Assembly: GCA_035547515.1 (NCBI GenBank)
Contig: DASZUS010000027.1
Span: 186,001-250,000, forward strand
Direction: 5' to 3'
DNA length: 64,000 nucleotides
DNA from: DASZTV01 sp035547515
GTDB lineage: Bacteria > Actinomycetota > Actinomycetes > JAFAQI01
Position 1 is the stretch's first letter; every line of letters begins with the position of its first letter. The notes under the pieces are model-generated. The model did no database searches and was not told the DNA's origin. It saw nothing but the letters and a program-made list of their open reading frames with translations. Positions 47,545 to 55,851 of this stretch are shown one piece after another. A program made the translations under genes and the position numbers.

Positions 47545-48462
47545 TCAGACCGCGAGGCGGTCGCTCAGCCGCGAGGAGTCGAGGTCGTCGACCCAGACCC
47601 GCTGGAGCATGTGCCAGTCCTGCGGGTCGACGCGGATCGCACCGGCGAACGCGTCCGCCATCTGCTGCGTCATCGCCCGCACCCTGTCCTCACGCGTGCC
47701 CTCCGCCGGTACCACGATCTCCTCGTGGATCCGGGTGCGCCAGTGACGGCGATCCGGGAAGCTCAGCGTGACCGGCAGCAACGCGGCGCCGGTGTCGTGC
47801 GCGAGTGCTGCCGGCCCCGCGGGCATGCGTGCCCCGGACCCGAAGAAGTCCACCTCGATCCCGGTCGCGGTCAGGTCCCGGTCGGCCAGCAGGCACAGCG
47901 TCCCGCCGGCACGCAACCGCTCGGCGAGCAGCTCGAACGGCGCCCGCTCGCCGCCGGTGAGCGGGACCACCTCCATGCCGAGCGACTCGCGGAAGCTGAC
48001 GAACCGGTTGAACAGCGACTCCGGGCGGATCCGCTCGGCGACGGTCGTGAACGGCACTCCTGTCCCCGCCAGCCACGCGCCGGCCTGGTCCCAGTTGCCC
48101 ATGTGCGGCAGCACGAGGATCATGCCCCGGCCGGCCGCGACCGCCTCGCGAAGCCGCCACTCGTCGATGCACTCGGTGCGTGCGACGAGGTCCTCGAGCT
48201 TCATGCTCGGCAGCTGGAAGACCTCGCACCAGTACCTCATGTACGACCGGACGCCCTCACGGGTGAGCAGCCGCAGCTCGCGGTCGCTGGCGCCCGGCAC
48301 CACCCGTGCCAGGTTCTCGTGCAGGGTGATGACGCTCGGGCCCGATCGCACCCAGTAGGCGTCGGCGATGGCGTCGAACTGCCGGCGGGCCAGCCGTTCC
48401 GGCATGCCGCGCATCACCGCCCACCCGGCGGCGTAGACGACGTCTGCGAGGTTCTCGTTCAC
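47545..48462 (-). CDS. patA: PIM acyltransferase (PatA/HtrB family)
   Basis: Predicted to acylate the mannose of phosphatidylinositol mannoside. The 305-aa lysophospholipid-acyltransferase-family protein has the catalytic HX4D motif in LPHMGNWDQAGAWL (near residue 119) and ADRDLTATGIEVDFFG. GTG is chosen because it overlaps the pgsA stop (GTGA); an open frame continues upstream but only antisense to family content. Lies between pgsA and pimA. Confidence 0.9.
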   Translation of the reverse strand: MNENLADVVYAAGWAVMRGMPERLARRQFDAIADAYWVRSGPSVITLHENLARVVPGASDRELRLLTREGVRSYMRYWCEVFQLPSMKLEDLVARTECIDEWRLREAVAAGRGMILVLPHMGNWDQAGAWLAGTGVPFTTVAERIRPESLFNRFVSFRESLGMEVVPLTGGERAPFELLAERLRAGGTLCLLADRDLTATGIEVDFFGSGARMPAGPAALAHDTGAALLPVTLSFPDRRHWRTRIHEEIVVPAEGTREDRVRAMTQQMADAFAGAIRVDPQDWHMLQRVWVDDLDSSRLSDRLAV

Positions 48463-49079
48463 GACGCGGCTTGCAGGGCTTTCGCCTGCCGGCGTACCTC
48501 GACGATCCGCTGGATCACCGTGATCGTGGTCGCTGCCGCGAGGCCCCACAGGCCGATCGCGCGCAGCACCGGTACGCCGAAGATCCCGGAGAAGCCGGTC
48601 AGCACCAGGATCGCGATCAGCCGTTCGGAGCGCTCCGCGATGCCGACATTGGCGGTCATCCCGAGGCTCTCCGCGCGGGCCTTCGAGTACGACGTCACGA
48701 CGCCGGCAACCAGGTCGTAGAGCGCCACCGCGCACAGCGTCGTGCTGTTGCCGTCGCCGGCGTACCAGAGGGCGAGCGCGCCGAAGACCGCGCCGTCGCC
48801 GACGCGGTCGAGGGTCGAGTCGAGGAACGCGCCCCACGGGCCGCTGGTACCCCGCGCGCGGGCGACCGCGCCGTCCATGAGGTCGGAGAAGACGAAGGCG
48901 GTGATGACCAGCGTCCCGACCAGGAAGTGCCCTCGCGGGTAGAAGCCGAGGGCGCCGCCGGCGACGCCGATGGTGCCGACGATCGTGAGGGCGTCCGGGG
49001 TGATGCCCATCGCGACCATGCGGCGAGCGATCGGATTGACCACACGGTTGATCTGCGGGCGCGCGTGGATGCCGAGCAT
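48459..49079 (-). CDS. pgsA: Phosphatidylinositol phosphate synthase
   Basis: CDP-alcohol phosphatidyltransferase predicted to join CDP-diacylglycerol and inositol phosphate, the first step toward PI and PIMs. The 206-aa membrane protein has the full CDP-OH-P motif (DLMDGAVARARG, then GAFLDSTLDRVGD, residues about 67-95) and about six helices. The ATG giving MLGIHARPQINRVVNPIARR is chosen; it matches the family N-terminus. Position before patA-pimA identifies the substrate more securely than sequence alone. Confidence 0.92.
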   Translation of the reverse strand: MLGIHARPQINRVVNPIARRMVAMGITPDALTIVGTIGVAGGALGFYPRGHFLVGTLVITAFVFSDLMDGAVARARGTSGPWGAFLDSTLDRVGDGAVFGALALWYAGDGNSTTLCAVALYDLVAGVVTSYSKARAESLGMTANVGIAERSERLIAILVLTGFSGIFGVPVLRAIGLWGLAAATTITVIQRIVEVRRQAKALQAAS

Positions 49080-49176
49080 CGTCCGCTGAGGATAGCGAGA
49101 CCGATCTTGCCGAACCTCTTGTCGGGTCGCGACATCAGGAGGACAGTCCGAACCAAGGGCGAGCGAGGAGGCAGAC

Positions 49177-51333
49177 ATGGCCGACAAGACGAGCACCTCA
49201 GGAGCCGCGGGCAGGGCACCGACGGCCGACGAGCCCGGGCGGATCCGCAACGTCGTGCTCGTCGGCCACTCCGGAGCCGGCAAGACAACGCTTGCCGAAG
49301 CGCTCCTCGTCGCGACCGGCACGATCCCGCGGGCCGGACGGGTCGAGGACGGTACGACGGTCAGCGACTTCGACGAGGCCGAGATCCGCCAGCAGCGGTC
49401 GATCAGCCTGACCGTCACCCCGTTCGAGCACGCCGGCGTGAAGGTCAACCTGCTCGACTCCCCCGGCTACGCCGACTTCACCGGTGACCTGCGGGCCGGG
49501 CTGCGGGCGGCCGACGCCGCCTTGTTCGTGGTCAGCGCCGCGGACGGCATCGACGGCACCACCCGGATGATCTGGGACGAGTGCGCGATGGTCGGCATGC
49601 CGCGCGCCGTCGTGATCACCCGCCTCGACTCGCCTCGCGCCGACTACGACGCGACCGTCGCGGCCTGCCAGGAGGCATTCGGCGACGGCGTGCTGCCGGC
49701 GTACCTCCCGCTGCACGGCGACGGCGATGAGGTCGCCGGGCTGATCGGGCTGCTGTCGCAGCAGGTCATCGACTACTCGGGCGGTCAGCGCGTGCAGCGC
49801 GACCCCGACCCCGAGCACCTGCCGCTGATCCAGGAGCACCGCAACTCGCTGATCGAGGGGATCATCGCGGAGTCCGAGGACGAGACGCTGATGGACCGCT
49901 ACCTCGGCGGCGAGGACATCGACGTGAAGGTGCTGATCGACGACCTCGAAACCGCGGTCGCCCGCGGCACGTTCTACCCGGTCCTCGCCGCCTGCGCCGG
50001 GACCGGGCTCGGCATGACCGAGCTGCTCGAAGTGCTCACCGGCGCGTTCCCGTCGCCGCTCGAGCATCCGCAGGTGCCGGTCACCCGGCCCGACGGCACG
50101 CCGGTCGAGCCGCTGTCCTGCGACCCGGCGGGACGGTTGTGCGCGGAGGTCGTCAAGACCACCACTGACCCGTACGTCGGGCGGATCTCGCTGGTCCGGG
50201 TCTTCTCCGGGACGCTGCGGCCTGACGCGGTCCTTCACGTGTCCGGCCACGGCCTGGCCGAGCGCGGGCACGAGGACCACGACATCGATGAGAAGGTGGG
50301 CTCGCTCGCCGTACCGCTCGGCAAGACGCTGCACCCGGTCGACCATGCGGTCGCGGGAGACATTGTCGCGATCGCGAAGCTGGCGCGCGCGGAGACCGGC
50401 GACACGCTGTCAACAAAGGACGACCCGCTGCTCGTCGCGGCATGGGAGATGCCCGAACCGCTGCTGCCGGTGGCGATCCAGGCAAGGAGCAAGGCCGACG
50501 AGGACAAGCTCTCGACCGGGTTGCAGCGCATCGTCGCCGAGGAGCCGACGGTTCGCCTCGAGCGCAACACCGAGACCGGGCAGCTGGTCCTGTGGTGCAT
50601 GGGCGAGGCGCACGCCGACGTGCTCGTCGACCGGCTGGCGAGCAAGTACGGCGTCGCGGTGGACCAGGTCGCGCTGCGGGTGCCGCTGCGCGAGACCTTC
50701 ACCACTGCGGCGAGCGGGCACGGCCGCCACGTGAAGCAGTCCGGCGGTCACGGCCAGTTCGCGGTGTGCGACGTCGACTTCGAGCCGCTGCCCGAAGGAT
50801 CCGGCTTCGAGTTCGTCGACAAGATCTACGGCGGGTCGGTGCCCAACCAGTTCATCCCGTCGGTCGAGAAGGGCGTTCGGGCGCAGATGGAACGCGGGGT
50901 CGCAGCCGGCTACCCGGTCGTCGACGTACGCGCGACGTTGCGTGACGGCAAGGCGCACTCCGTCGACTCCTCCGACATGGCGTTCCAGATGGCCGGGGGC
51001 CTCGCCCTCAAGGATGCCGCCGAGAAAGCGCAGATCTCGCTGCTGGAGCCGGTGCTCGAGGTGTCGGTGCTCGTCGCCGACGACTACGTCGGAGCGGTGA
51101 TGAGCGACCTGTCCACGCGCCGCGGCCGCGTCACCGGCACCGAGCCGGTCGGCACCGGGCGCACGCTGGTCCGGGCCGAGGTCCCGGAGCTCGAGGTGAC
51201 GCGTTACGCGATCGATCTGCGGTCGCTCTCGCACGGCACGGGCACCTTCAGCCGGCGCCACCTGCGCTACGAGCCGATGCCGTCGCACCTCGCGGCGAAG
51301 ACCATCTCCGCGTCGTCGGCCAGCGCTCAGTAG
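49177..51333 (+). CDS. fusA2: Elongation factor G-like protein EF-G2
   Basis: EF-G paralogue typical of actinobacteria, role unresolved. The 718-aa protein has all EF-G domains, but the G-domain motifs are altered: G1 is GHSGAGKTT, G3 reads DSPGY in place of DxPGH (so the catalytic His is absent), and G4 reads TRLD in place of NKxD. These changes fit a factor with weak or no ribosome-stimulated GTPase. ATG has GAGGAGG upstream. Divergent from pgsA. Confidence 0.92.
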   Translation: MADKTSTSGAAGRAPTADEPGRIRNVVLVGHSGAGKTTLAEALLVATGTIPRAGRVEDGTTVSDFDEAEIRQQRSISLTVTPFEHAGVKVNLLDSPGYADFTGDLRAGLRAADAALFVVSAADGIDGTTRMIWDECAMVGMPRAVVITRLDSPRADYDATVAACQEAFGDGVLPAYLPLHGDGDEVAGLIGLLSQQVIDYSGGQRVQRDPDPEHLPLIQEHRNSLIEGIIAESEDETLMDRYLGGEDIDVKVLIDDLETAVARGTFYPVLAACAGTGLGMTELLEVLTGAFPSPLEHPQVPVTRPDGTPVEPLSCDPAGRLCAEVVKTTTDPYVGRISLVRVFSGTLRPDAVLHVSGHGLAERGHEDHDIDEKVGSLAVPLGKTLHPVDHAVAGDIVAIAKLARAETGDTLSTKDDPLLVAAWEMPEPLLPVAIQARSKADEDKLSTGLQRIVAEEPTVRLERNTETGQLVLWCMGEAHADVLVDRLASKYGVAVDQVALRVPLRETFTTAASGHGRHVKQSGGHGQFAVCDVDFEPLPEGSGFEFVDKIYGGSVPNQFIPSVEKGVRAQMERGVAAGYPVVDVRATLRDGKAHSVDSSDMAFQMAGGLALKDAAEKAQISLLEPVLEVSVLVADDYVGAVMSDLSTRRGRVTGTEPVGTGRTLVRAEVPELEVTRYAIDLRSLSHGTGTFSRRHLRYEPMPSHLAAKTISASSASAQ

Positions 51334-51334
51334 A

Positions 51335-51374
51335 TAGCCGGACCTAGGCTCAGTGACTAGCCGGACGTAGGCTC
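51335..51374 (+). promoter_or_regulatory. Duplicated 17-bp repeat carrying -10 hexamers
   Basis: TAGCCGGAC(C/G)TAGGCTC occurs at 51335-51351 and 51358-51374, 16 of 17 positions identical. Each copy contains TAGGCT. The second hexamer (51368-51373) ends 7 nt before the ATG at 51381, the spacing expected of a leaderless transcript, and no ribosome-binding site is present. Likely a duplicated promoter element. Confidence 0.45.
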
Positions 51375-51380
51375 GCGATC

Positions 51381-51743
51381 ATGCCGATCCTTGCGATCTT
51401 CCTCATCCTGCTGGCGCTGTTCGTCATCCTGCCGCTGGTCGGGTTCCTGGTCTGGACGATCATCAGCATGGCCATCTCGGGCATCGTGCTCGGCGGCCTG
51501 GCGCGGCTGATCATCCCGGGCAGGCAGCAGATCGGAGTGCTCGCGACGATCGTCGCCGGATGGATCGGCTCGATCGTGGGCGGCCTGATCGCTGCGGCGG
51601 CGTTCGGCAGCGTGCACCACCACTGGTTCGCCCGCGTGCTGATCGAGATCGGAGTGTCGGCGGTCGCCGTACTCGCCTTCTCAGCCGGCGCCCGCAACCA
51701 GGTCGGCGGAGATCAGAAGCACCACAGGATCATCGACATCTGA
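51381..51743 (+). CDS. GlsB/YeaQ/YmgE-like membrane protein
   Basis: Small integral membrane protein of the stress-associated GlsB/YeaQ family, function poorly known. The 120-aa product has three or four hydrophobic stretches and the family Gly-rich signature (SGIVLGGLARLIIPGRQQIG; IVAGWIGSIVGGLIA), followed by a His-containing loop (VHHHWF) and a polar tail. Probably translated from a leaderless mRNA. Convergent with the HIT gene; a 40-bp palindrome lies between them. Confidence 0.8.
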   Translation: MPILAIFLILLALFVILPLVGFLVWTIISMAISGIVLGGLARLIIPGRQQIGVLATIVAGWIGSIVGGLIAAAAFGSVHHHWFARVLIEIGVSAVAVLAFSAGARNQVGGDQKHHRIIDI

Positions 51744-51755
51744 GCAGCTGCTTGT

Positions 51756-51795
51756 GTGAACTGCCTGATACCGCCGGCGGTACCAGACGGTTCAC
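51756..51795. repeat. 40-bp palindromic element, family 2, solitary copy
   Basis: GTGAACTGCCTGATACCGCC and its partner half pair at 17 of 20 positions, the three exceptions being G:U-compatible in RNA. It matches the 43536-43575 copy at 35 of 40 positions but has no DUF559 gene beside it. It contains the HIT stop codon (TCA at 51792-51794) and lies between convergent genes, so it can serve as a terminator. Confidence 0.8.
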
Positions 51796-52337
51796 AGATC
51801 CGCAGGCGCGGGTGGCCAGGCCTCGGCGAGAAGCCGACGGGTATCGCCTAGCAGCTGCGGCAGCACCTTGGTGCGCGCGACCACCGGCATGAAGTTCGAG
51901 TCGCCGCCCCACCGCGGTACGACGTGCTGGTGCAGGTGCTCCGCGATGCCGGCACCGGCGACGACACCCTGGTTCATCCCGATGTTGAAGCCCTGCGCGT
52001 TGCTCACCTGACGGATCACCTGCATTGCGGTCTGCGTCAGAGCGGCCACCTCGGCGGTCTCGGCAGCGGTGAGGTCCGGGTACGCCGCGACGTGGCGGAA
52101 CGGCACTGCCATGAGATGGCCCGCGTTGTACGGATAGAGGTTGAGTACGACGTACGCGAGCTGGCCCCGATGGACGATCAGCCCGTCCTCGTCGGACATC
52201 GACGGGATCGTGCAGAACGGGCACTCGCCGGACTTGCCCTCACCCTGGATGTAGGCCAGTCGCTCCGGCATCCAGATCCGCTGCCACTCGTCGGGGACGC
52301 CGACGCCGGCCTGGTGCTCGAACTGCGACGCCGTCAT
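51792..52337 (-). CDS. HIT-family nucleotide hydrolase/phosphorylase
   Basis: Histidine-triad protein, similar to the mycobacterial diadenosine-tetraphosphate phosphorylase that lies between pgsA and thrS. The 181-aa protein has CPFC (about residues 39-42), NLYPYNAGHLMAVP and the triad EHLHQHVVPRW (near residue 133). ATG overlaps the thrS stop. Substrate inferred from the family only. Confidence 0.87.
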   Translation of the reverse strand: MTASQFEHQAGVGVPDEWQRIWMPERLAYIQGEGKSGECPFCTIPSMSDEDGLIVHRGQLAYVVLNLYPYNAGHLMAVPFRHVAAYPDLTAAETAEVAALTQTAMQVIRQVSNAQGFNIGMNQGVVAGAGIAEHLHQHVVPRWGGDSNFMPVVARTKVLPQLLGDTRRLLAEAWPPAPADL

Positions 52338-54334
52338 TCCGCGGCGGGCTCGGGGTTGAGCGCGTCTGCGAGAATCTGCCGCTCCGCGACGTTTCGCACG
52401 ACCTCGGCGATCGCGTCGTCGAGCGGGACGCCGCGACGCTCGATCCCGTTGCGGTAGCGGATCGAGACCGCGCCGGCCTCCTCGTCGCGCTCGCCGGCGA
52501 CGAACATGAACGGCACCTTCTCCTGCTGCGCCTTGAGGATCTTCTTCTGCATCCGGTCGTCGCTGGCGTCGACCTCTGCGCGGATCCCCTGCGCGCGGAG
52601 CCGGTCGACCACGGTGTCGAGGTACGCCGCGTTCTCGCTGCGGATCGGGATGCCCATGACCTGAACCGGTGCCAGCCAGGCCGGGAAAGCACCCGCATAG
52701 TGCTCGAGCAGTACGGCGAAGAAGCGCTCGATCGACCCGAAAAGCGCCCGGTGGATCATCACCGGGCGGTGACGCTGGCCGTCGTCGGCCTGGTACTCCA
52801 GGCCGAAGCGCTCGGGCAGCGCGAAGTCGAGCTGGATCGTGGACATCTGCCAGGTCCGGCCGATGGCATCACGGGCCTGCACGGAGATCTTGGGCCCGTA
52901 GAAGGCCGCGCCCCCTGGGTCGGGCACGAGGTCGAGCCCCGAGGCCTCCGCCACCGAACGCAGCGTCTCGGTCGCGACCTCCCAGTCGTCGTCGGACCCG
53001 ACGTACTTGTCGGGATCCTTCGTCGACAGCTCGAGGTAGAAGTCGCTGAGCCCGTAGTCGGCAAGCAGACCGAGGACGAACTGGAGCAGCGAGGTGAGCT
53101 CGTCACGCATCTGCTCGCGAGTGCAGTAGATGTGGGCGTCGTCCTGGGTGAAGCCGCGCGCCCGGGTCAGGCCGTGCACCACGCCGGACTTCTCGTAGCG
53201 GTAGACCGTGCCGAACTCGAACAGCCGCAGCGGCAGCTCCCGGTAGGACCGCCCGCGCGCGGCGAAGATCAGGTTGTGCATCGGGCAGTTCATCGGCTTG
53301 AGGTAGTACTCGCCGTTGTCGAGCGACATCGCCGGGAACATGCCCTCGGCGTACCAGTCGAGGTGACCGCTGACCTCGTACAGCCTGCCCTTGGTGATGT
53401 GCGGGGTGTTGACGAACTCGTACCCCGCCTCGATGTGACGCTGGCGCGAGTACTCCTCCATCGCCATGCGGATGATCCCGCCCTTGGGGTGGAACACCGC
53501 GAGCCCTGAGCCGATCTCGTCCGGGAACGAGAACAGGTCGAGCTCCGCGCCGAGCCGCCGGTGGTCGCGGCGCTCAGCCTCCTCGAGCAGCTCGAGGTGC
53601 TTGTCGAGATCCTCCTGCGAGGCCCATGCGGTCCCGTAGACCCTCTGCAGCTGTGGGTTCTTCTCGTCGCCGCGCCAGTACGCCGCGGCGGTCCGCATCA
53701 GCTTCACGGTGGGGATCAGCCGGGTGCTCGGCAGGTGCGGCCCTCGGCAGAGGTCCTTCCACGCCACCGACCCGTCACGGCGCTTGTTGTCGTAGATCGT
53801 CAGCTCGCCGGCGCCGACCTCCATCGAGGCGCCCTCGGCGACGTCCGCAGCGGCGCCCTTGAGCCCGATCAGCTCGAGCTTGTAGGGCTCGTTGGCGAGC
53901 TCGGTGCGCGCCTCGTCCTCCGTGACGACGCGACGGGTGAAGGTCTGGCTCTCCTTGATGATCTTGCGCATCTGCTTCTCGAGGCGCTCGAGATCATCAG
54001 GCGTGAAGGGCGTGTCGACATCGAAGTCGTAGTAGTAGCCGTTCGCGATCGGCGGCCCGATCCCGAGACGAGCCTGCGGGAACAGCTCCTGGACCGCCTG
54101 GGCCAGCACGTGGGCACTCGAGTGCCGCAGCACCGCGAGGCCGTCGGGCGAGTCCATCGGGACCGGGTCCAGGACGTCGCCGTCCTCGGGCTTCCATGAC
54201 AGGTCGCGCAGGTTCCCGCTGCCGTCGCGCGCCACAACCGCGTCGAGCTCGGCGGCGCGGAACAGCGCGCCAGCCGTCGTGCCGGACTCGGTGACAACGC
54301 TCGATCCAGCGACGGTCACGGTGATCTCAGGCAC
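52334..54334 (-). CDS. thrS: Threonine--tRNA ligase
   Basis: Charges tRNA-Thr. The 666-aa enzyme has an N-terminal TGS domain, the editing domain (HSSAHVLAQAVQELFP; GPHLPSTRLIPT with Cys before it), class II motif 2 (GLTRARGFTQDDAHIYC) and an anticodon-binding C-terminal domain. GTG start; the full TGS domain supports it. tRNA-Val lies 50 bp upstream on the same strand. Confidence 0.97.
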   Translation of the reverse strand: MPEITVTVAGSSVVTESGTTAGALFRAAELDAVVARDGSGNLRDLSWKPEDGDVLDPVPMDSPDGLAVLRHSSAHVLAQAVQELFPQARLGIGPPIANGYYYDFDVDTPFTPDDLERLEKQMRKIIKESQTFTRRVVTEDEARTELANEPYKLELIGLKGAAADVAEGASMEVGAGELTIYDNKRRDGSVAWKDLCRGPHLPSTRLIPTVKLMRTAAAYWRGDEKNPQLQRVYGTAWASQEDLDKHLELLEEAERRDHRRLGAELDLFSFPDEIGSGLAVFHPKGGIIRMAMEEYSRQRHIEAGYEFVNTPHITKGRLYEVSGHLDWYAEGMFPAMSLDNGEYYLKPMNCPMHNLIFAARGRSYRELPLRLFEFGTVYRYEKSGVVHGLTRARGFTQDDAHIYCTREQMRDELTSLLQFVLGLLADYGLSDFYLELSTKDPDKYVGSDDDWEVATETLRSVAEASGLDLVPDPGGAAFYGPKISVQARDAIGRTWQMSTIQLDFALPERFGLEYQADDGQRHRPVMIHRALFGSIERFFAVLLEHYAGAFPAWLAPVQVMGIPIRSENAAYLDTVVDRLRAQGIRAEVDASDDRMQKKILKAQQEKVPFMFVAGERDEEAGAVSIRYRNGIERRGVPLDDAIAEVVRNVAERQILADALNPEPAAE

Positions 54335-54384
54335 GAGCGCGAGGTTACTTGGCGGCGTACGAGGCGTCCGCCGGGTATTCGGAG

Positions 54385-54458
54385 TGGGCGATACTGGACT
54401 CGAACCAGTGACCTCTCGCGTGTGAGGCGAGCGCTCTAACCAACTGAGCTAATCGCCC
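54385..54458 (-). tRNA. tRNA-Val (CAC)
   Basis: Full cloverleaf on the minus strand: 7-bp acceptor GGGCGAT/ATCGCCC, D arm GCTC/GAGC, anticodon stem CTCGC/GCGAG with loop CTCACAC (anticodon CAC, reads GTG), and T arm with TTCGAGT. Discriminator A; 3' CCA is not encoded. It lies just upstream of thrS. Confidence 0.95.
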
Positions 54459-54589
54459 GGCGGGCACAGGTTAGCGCCAACGCCATCCCCGCCCCCACCG
54501 CTCCGCGACGGACTGCCGTCGGAAACGGTTACCTCCCGGCGACGCAGGGAACATGTCATCATCTCGCCTGAGCCGGAGGATTAGCGCGA

Positions 54590-55015
54590 ATGGGTTCCCG
54601 ATACGACTCGGTCACCACCGAGATGGACCTGCGGCTGGTCGTCGCGGACGGCCCGGACCGCGCGGTCCACGCCGAGCTCAGCTACCAGCCGAACGACCCG
54701 TACGCGGTGCGGATCGGCTTCCACACCGGCACCGACGACGTCGTCGAGTGGACGTTCGCGCGCTCGTTGCTGACCGATGGCGTCACCCACCCGGTCGGTG
54801 ACGGCGACGTCCAGGTCTGGCCGGCGAGCGCGGGTTTCGGGATCCAACAAGTGCGCCTGTCGCTGTCGAGCCCCTCGGGCACGGCTTTGTTCGAGGCACC
54901 CCTGCCCGAGCTCGTGCAGTTCCTGACGAAGACTTACGCGCTGGTGCCGACCGGCTGCGAGAGCGACTTCGTCGACGTCGGCGCCGAGCTAGCCGCGCTG
55001 CTCGGCACCGAGTAG
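54590..55015 (+). CDS. ssgB: SsgA-family sporulation/cell-division protein (SsgB-like)
   Basis: SsgA-like proteins occur only in actinobacteria; SsgB helps place FtsZ at future septa. The 141-aa protein begins with a short leader, then matches the family throughout (DLRLVVADGPDRAVHAELSY; ARSLLTDGVTHPVGDGDV; LPELVQFLTKTYALVPTG). SsgB rather than SsgA is suggested by the locus near thrS and the match over the full length. GGAGG lies 10 nt before ATG. Presence does not prove sporulation. Confidence 0.85.
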   Translation: MGSRYDSVTTEMDLRLVVADGPDRAVHAELSYQPNDPYAVRIGFHTGTDDVVEWTFARSLLTDGVTHPVGDGDVQVWPASAGFGIQQVRLSLSSPSGTALFEAPLPELVQFLTKTYALVPTGCESDFVDVGAELAALLGTE

Positions 55016-55032
55016 CCAGCCGCCACAAGCTC

Positions 55033-55851
55033 TCACGGGTCGAGGTCGACGCTCCTGCGCGCAAAGACCTCACTTGCCCGTTGCGTGAGCGGGCCGGGCG
55101 CGGCGGGCAGCACGCGCCCGTCGACCGCGCGGACCGGCTGAACGTCGCGCGTGCTGGAGGCCAGGAACGCCTCGTCCGCCTCGGCGAGCGCCGAGAGCGG
55201 CACTGCCCGCTCGGCGACGTCGCCGAGCCACTCGACGAGCAGCTCGCGGGTGATCCCGCCCAGGCAGCCGCTCGACAGCGGCGGTGTGACCAGCTCCGCG
55301 CCGATCCCGAGGAACACGTTGCTCCCGGTCCCCTCGCAGAGCTCGCCGCGGGTGTTCGCGAAGATCGCCTCGGTCGCGCCCCGTTGGTGGGCGTAGTCGA
55401 GCGCGACGACGTTGTCGGCGTACGACGTCGTCTTCAGCCCGGCGGTCGCCGCCCGCTCGTTGCGAGTCCATGGGACGGTGACCACGTCGGCGGTCGGCGG
55501 CCACTCGGCGAGCGGTGCGGTGGCGATGATCACGGTCGGCGCATTGCTCCCGCGGTCACTGCCGTACGGCGAGGGCCCGCCGGTGACGGTCACCCGCAGC
55601 CGCGCCGCGGCGGCCGGTTCGGCGGCGAGCACGGCCGCGATGCCCGCGCGCACCTGATCGAGGTCGACCGGCAGGCCGAGCCCGTCGGCCGAGTCCGCCA
55701 GCCGCTGCAGGTGCCGGGTCAGCGCGAACGGCTGCCCGCCGGTGACCCGCATCGTCTCGAACACGCCGTCGCCGACCGTCACGCCGTGGTCGTCGGCGCG
55801 GAGCACAGGCTGCGCCGGGTCGACGAGGGCCCCGTCCACCCACAGCGTCAT
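55033..55851 (-). CDS. pabC: Aminodeoxychorismate lyase-like class IV aminotransferase
   Basis: PLP enzyme probably releasing pyruvate from 4-amino-4-deoxychorismate to give p-aminobenzoate for folate; a D-amino-acid or branched-chain aminotransferase cannot be excluded. The 272-aa fold-IV protein has VTVGDGVFETMRV, the PLP Lys in AGLKTTSYADNV (near residue 145), CEGTGSNVF and SSGCLGGITRELL. ATG has GAGGAG upstream and overlaps the arginase-family stop by 4 nt. Confidence 0.8.
   Translation of the reverse strand: MTLWVDGALVDPAQPVLRADDHGVTVGDGVFETMRVTGGQPFALTRHLQRLADSADGLGLPVDLDQVRAGIAAVLAAEPAAAARLRVTVTGGPSPYGSDRGSNAPTVIIATAPLAEWPPTADVVTVPWTRNERAATAGLKTTSYADNVVALDYAHQRGATEAIFANTRGELCEGTGSNVFLGIGAELVTPPLSSGCLGGITRELLVEWLGDVAERAVPLSALAEADEAFLASSTRDVQPVRAVDGRVLPAAPGPLTQRASEVFARRSVDLDP

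Noticed and set aside
49080..51795. EF-G2 plus GlsB-like genes as a palindrome-bounded insertion between pgsA and HIT
   Set aside because: A palindrome is present only on the HIT side, and EF-G2 is found in this neighbourhood in streptomycetes, so the arrangement may be ancestral.
54459..54589. Riboswitch or T-box upstream of ssgB or thrS
   Set aside because: No T-box core or known riboswitch motif recognised; the spacer on either side of tRNA-Val is too short and lacks the expected antiterminator.
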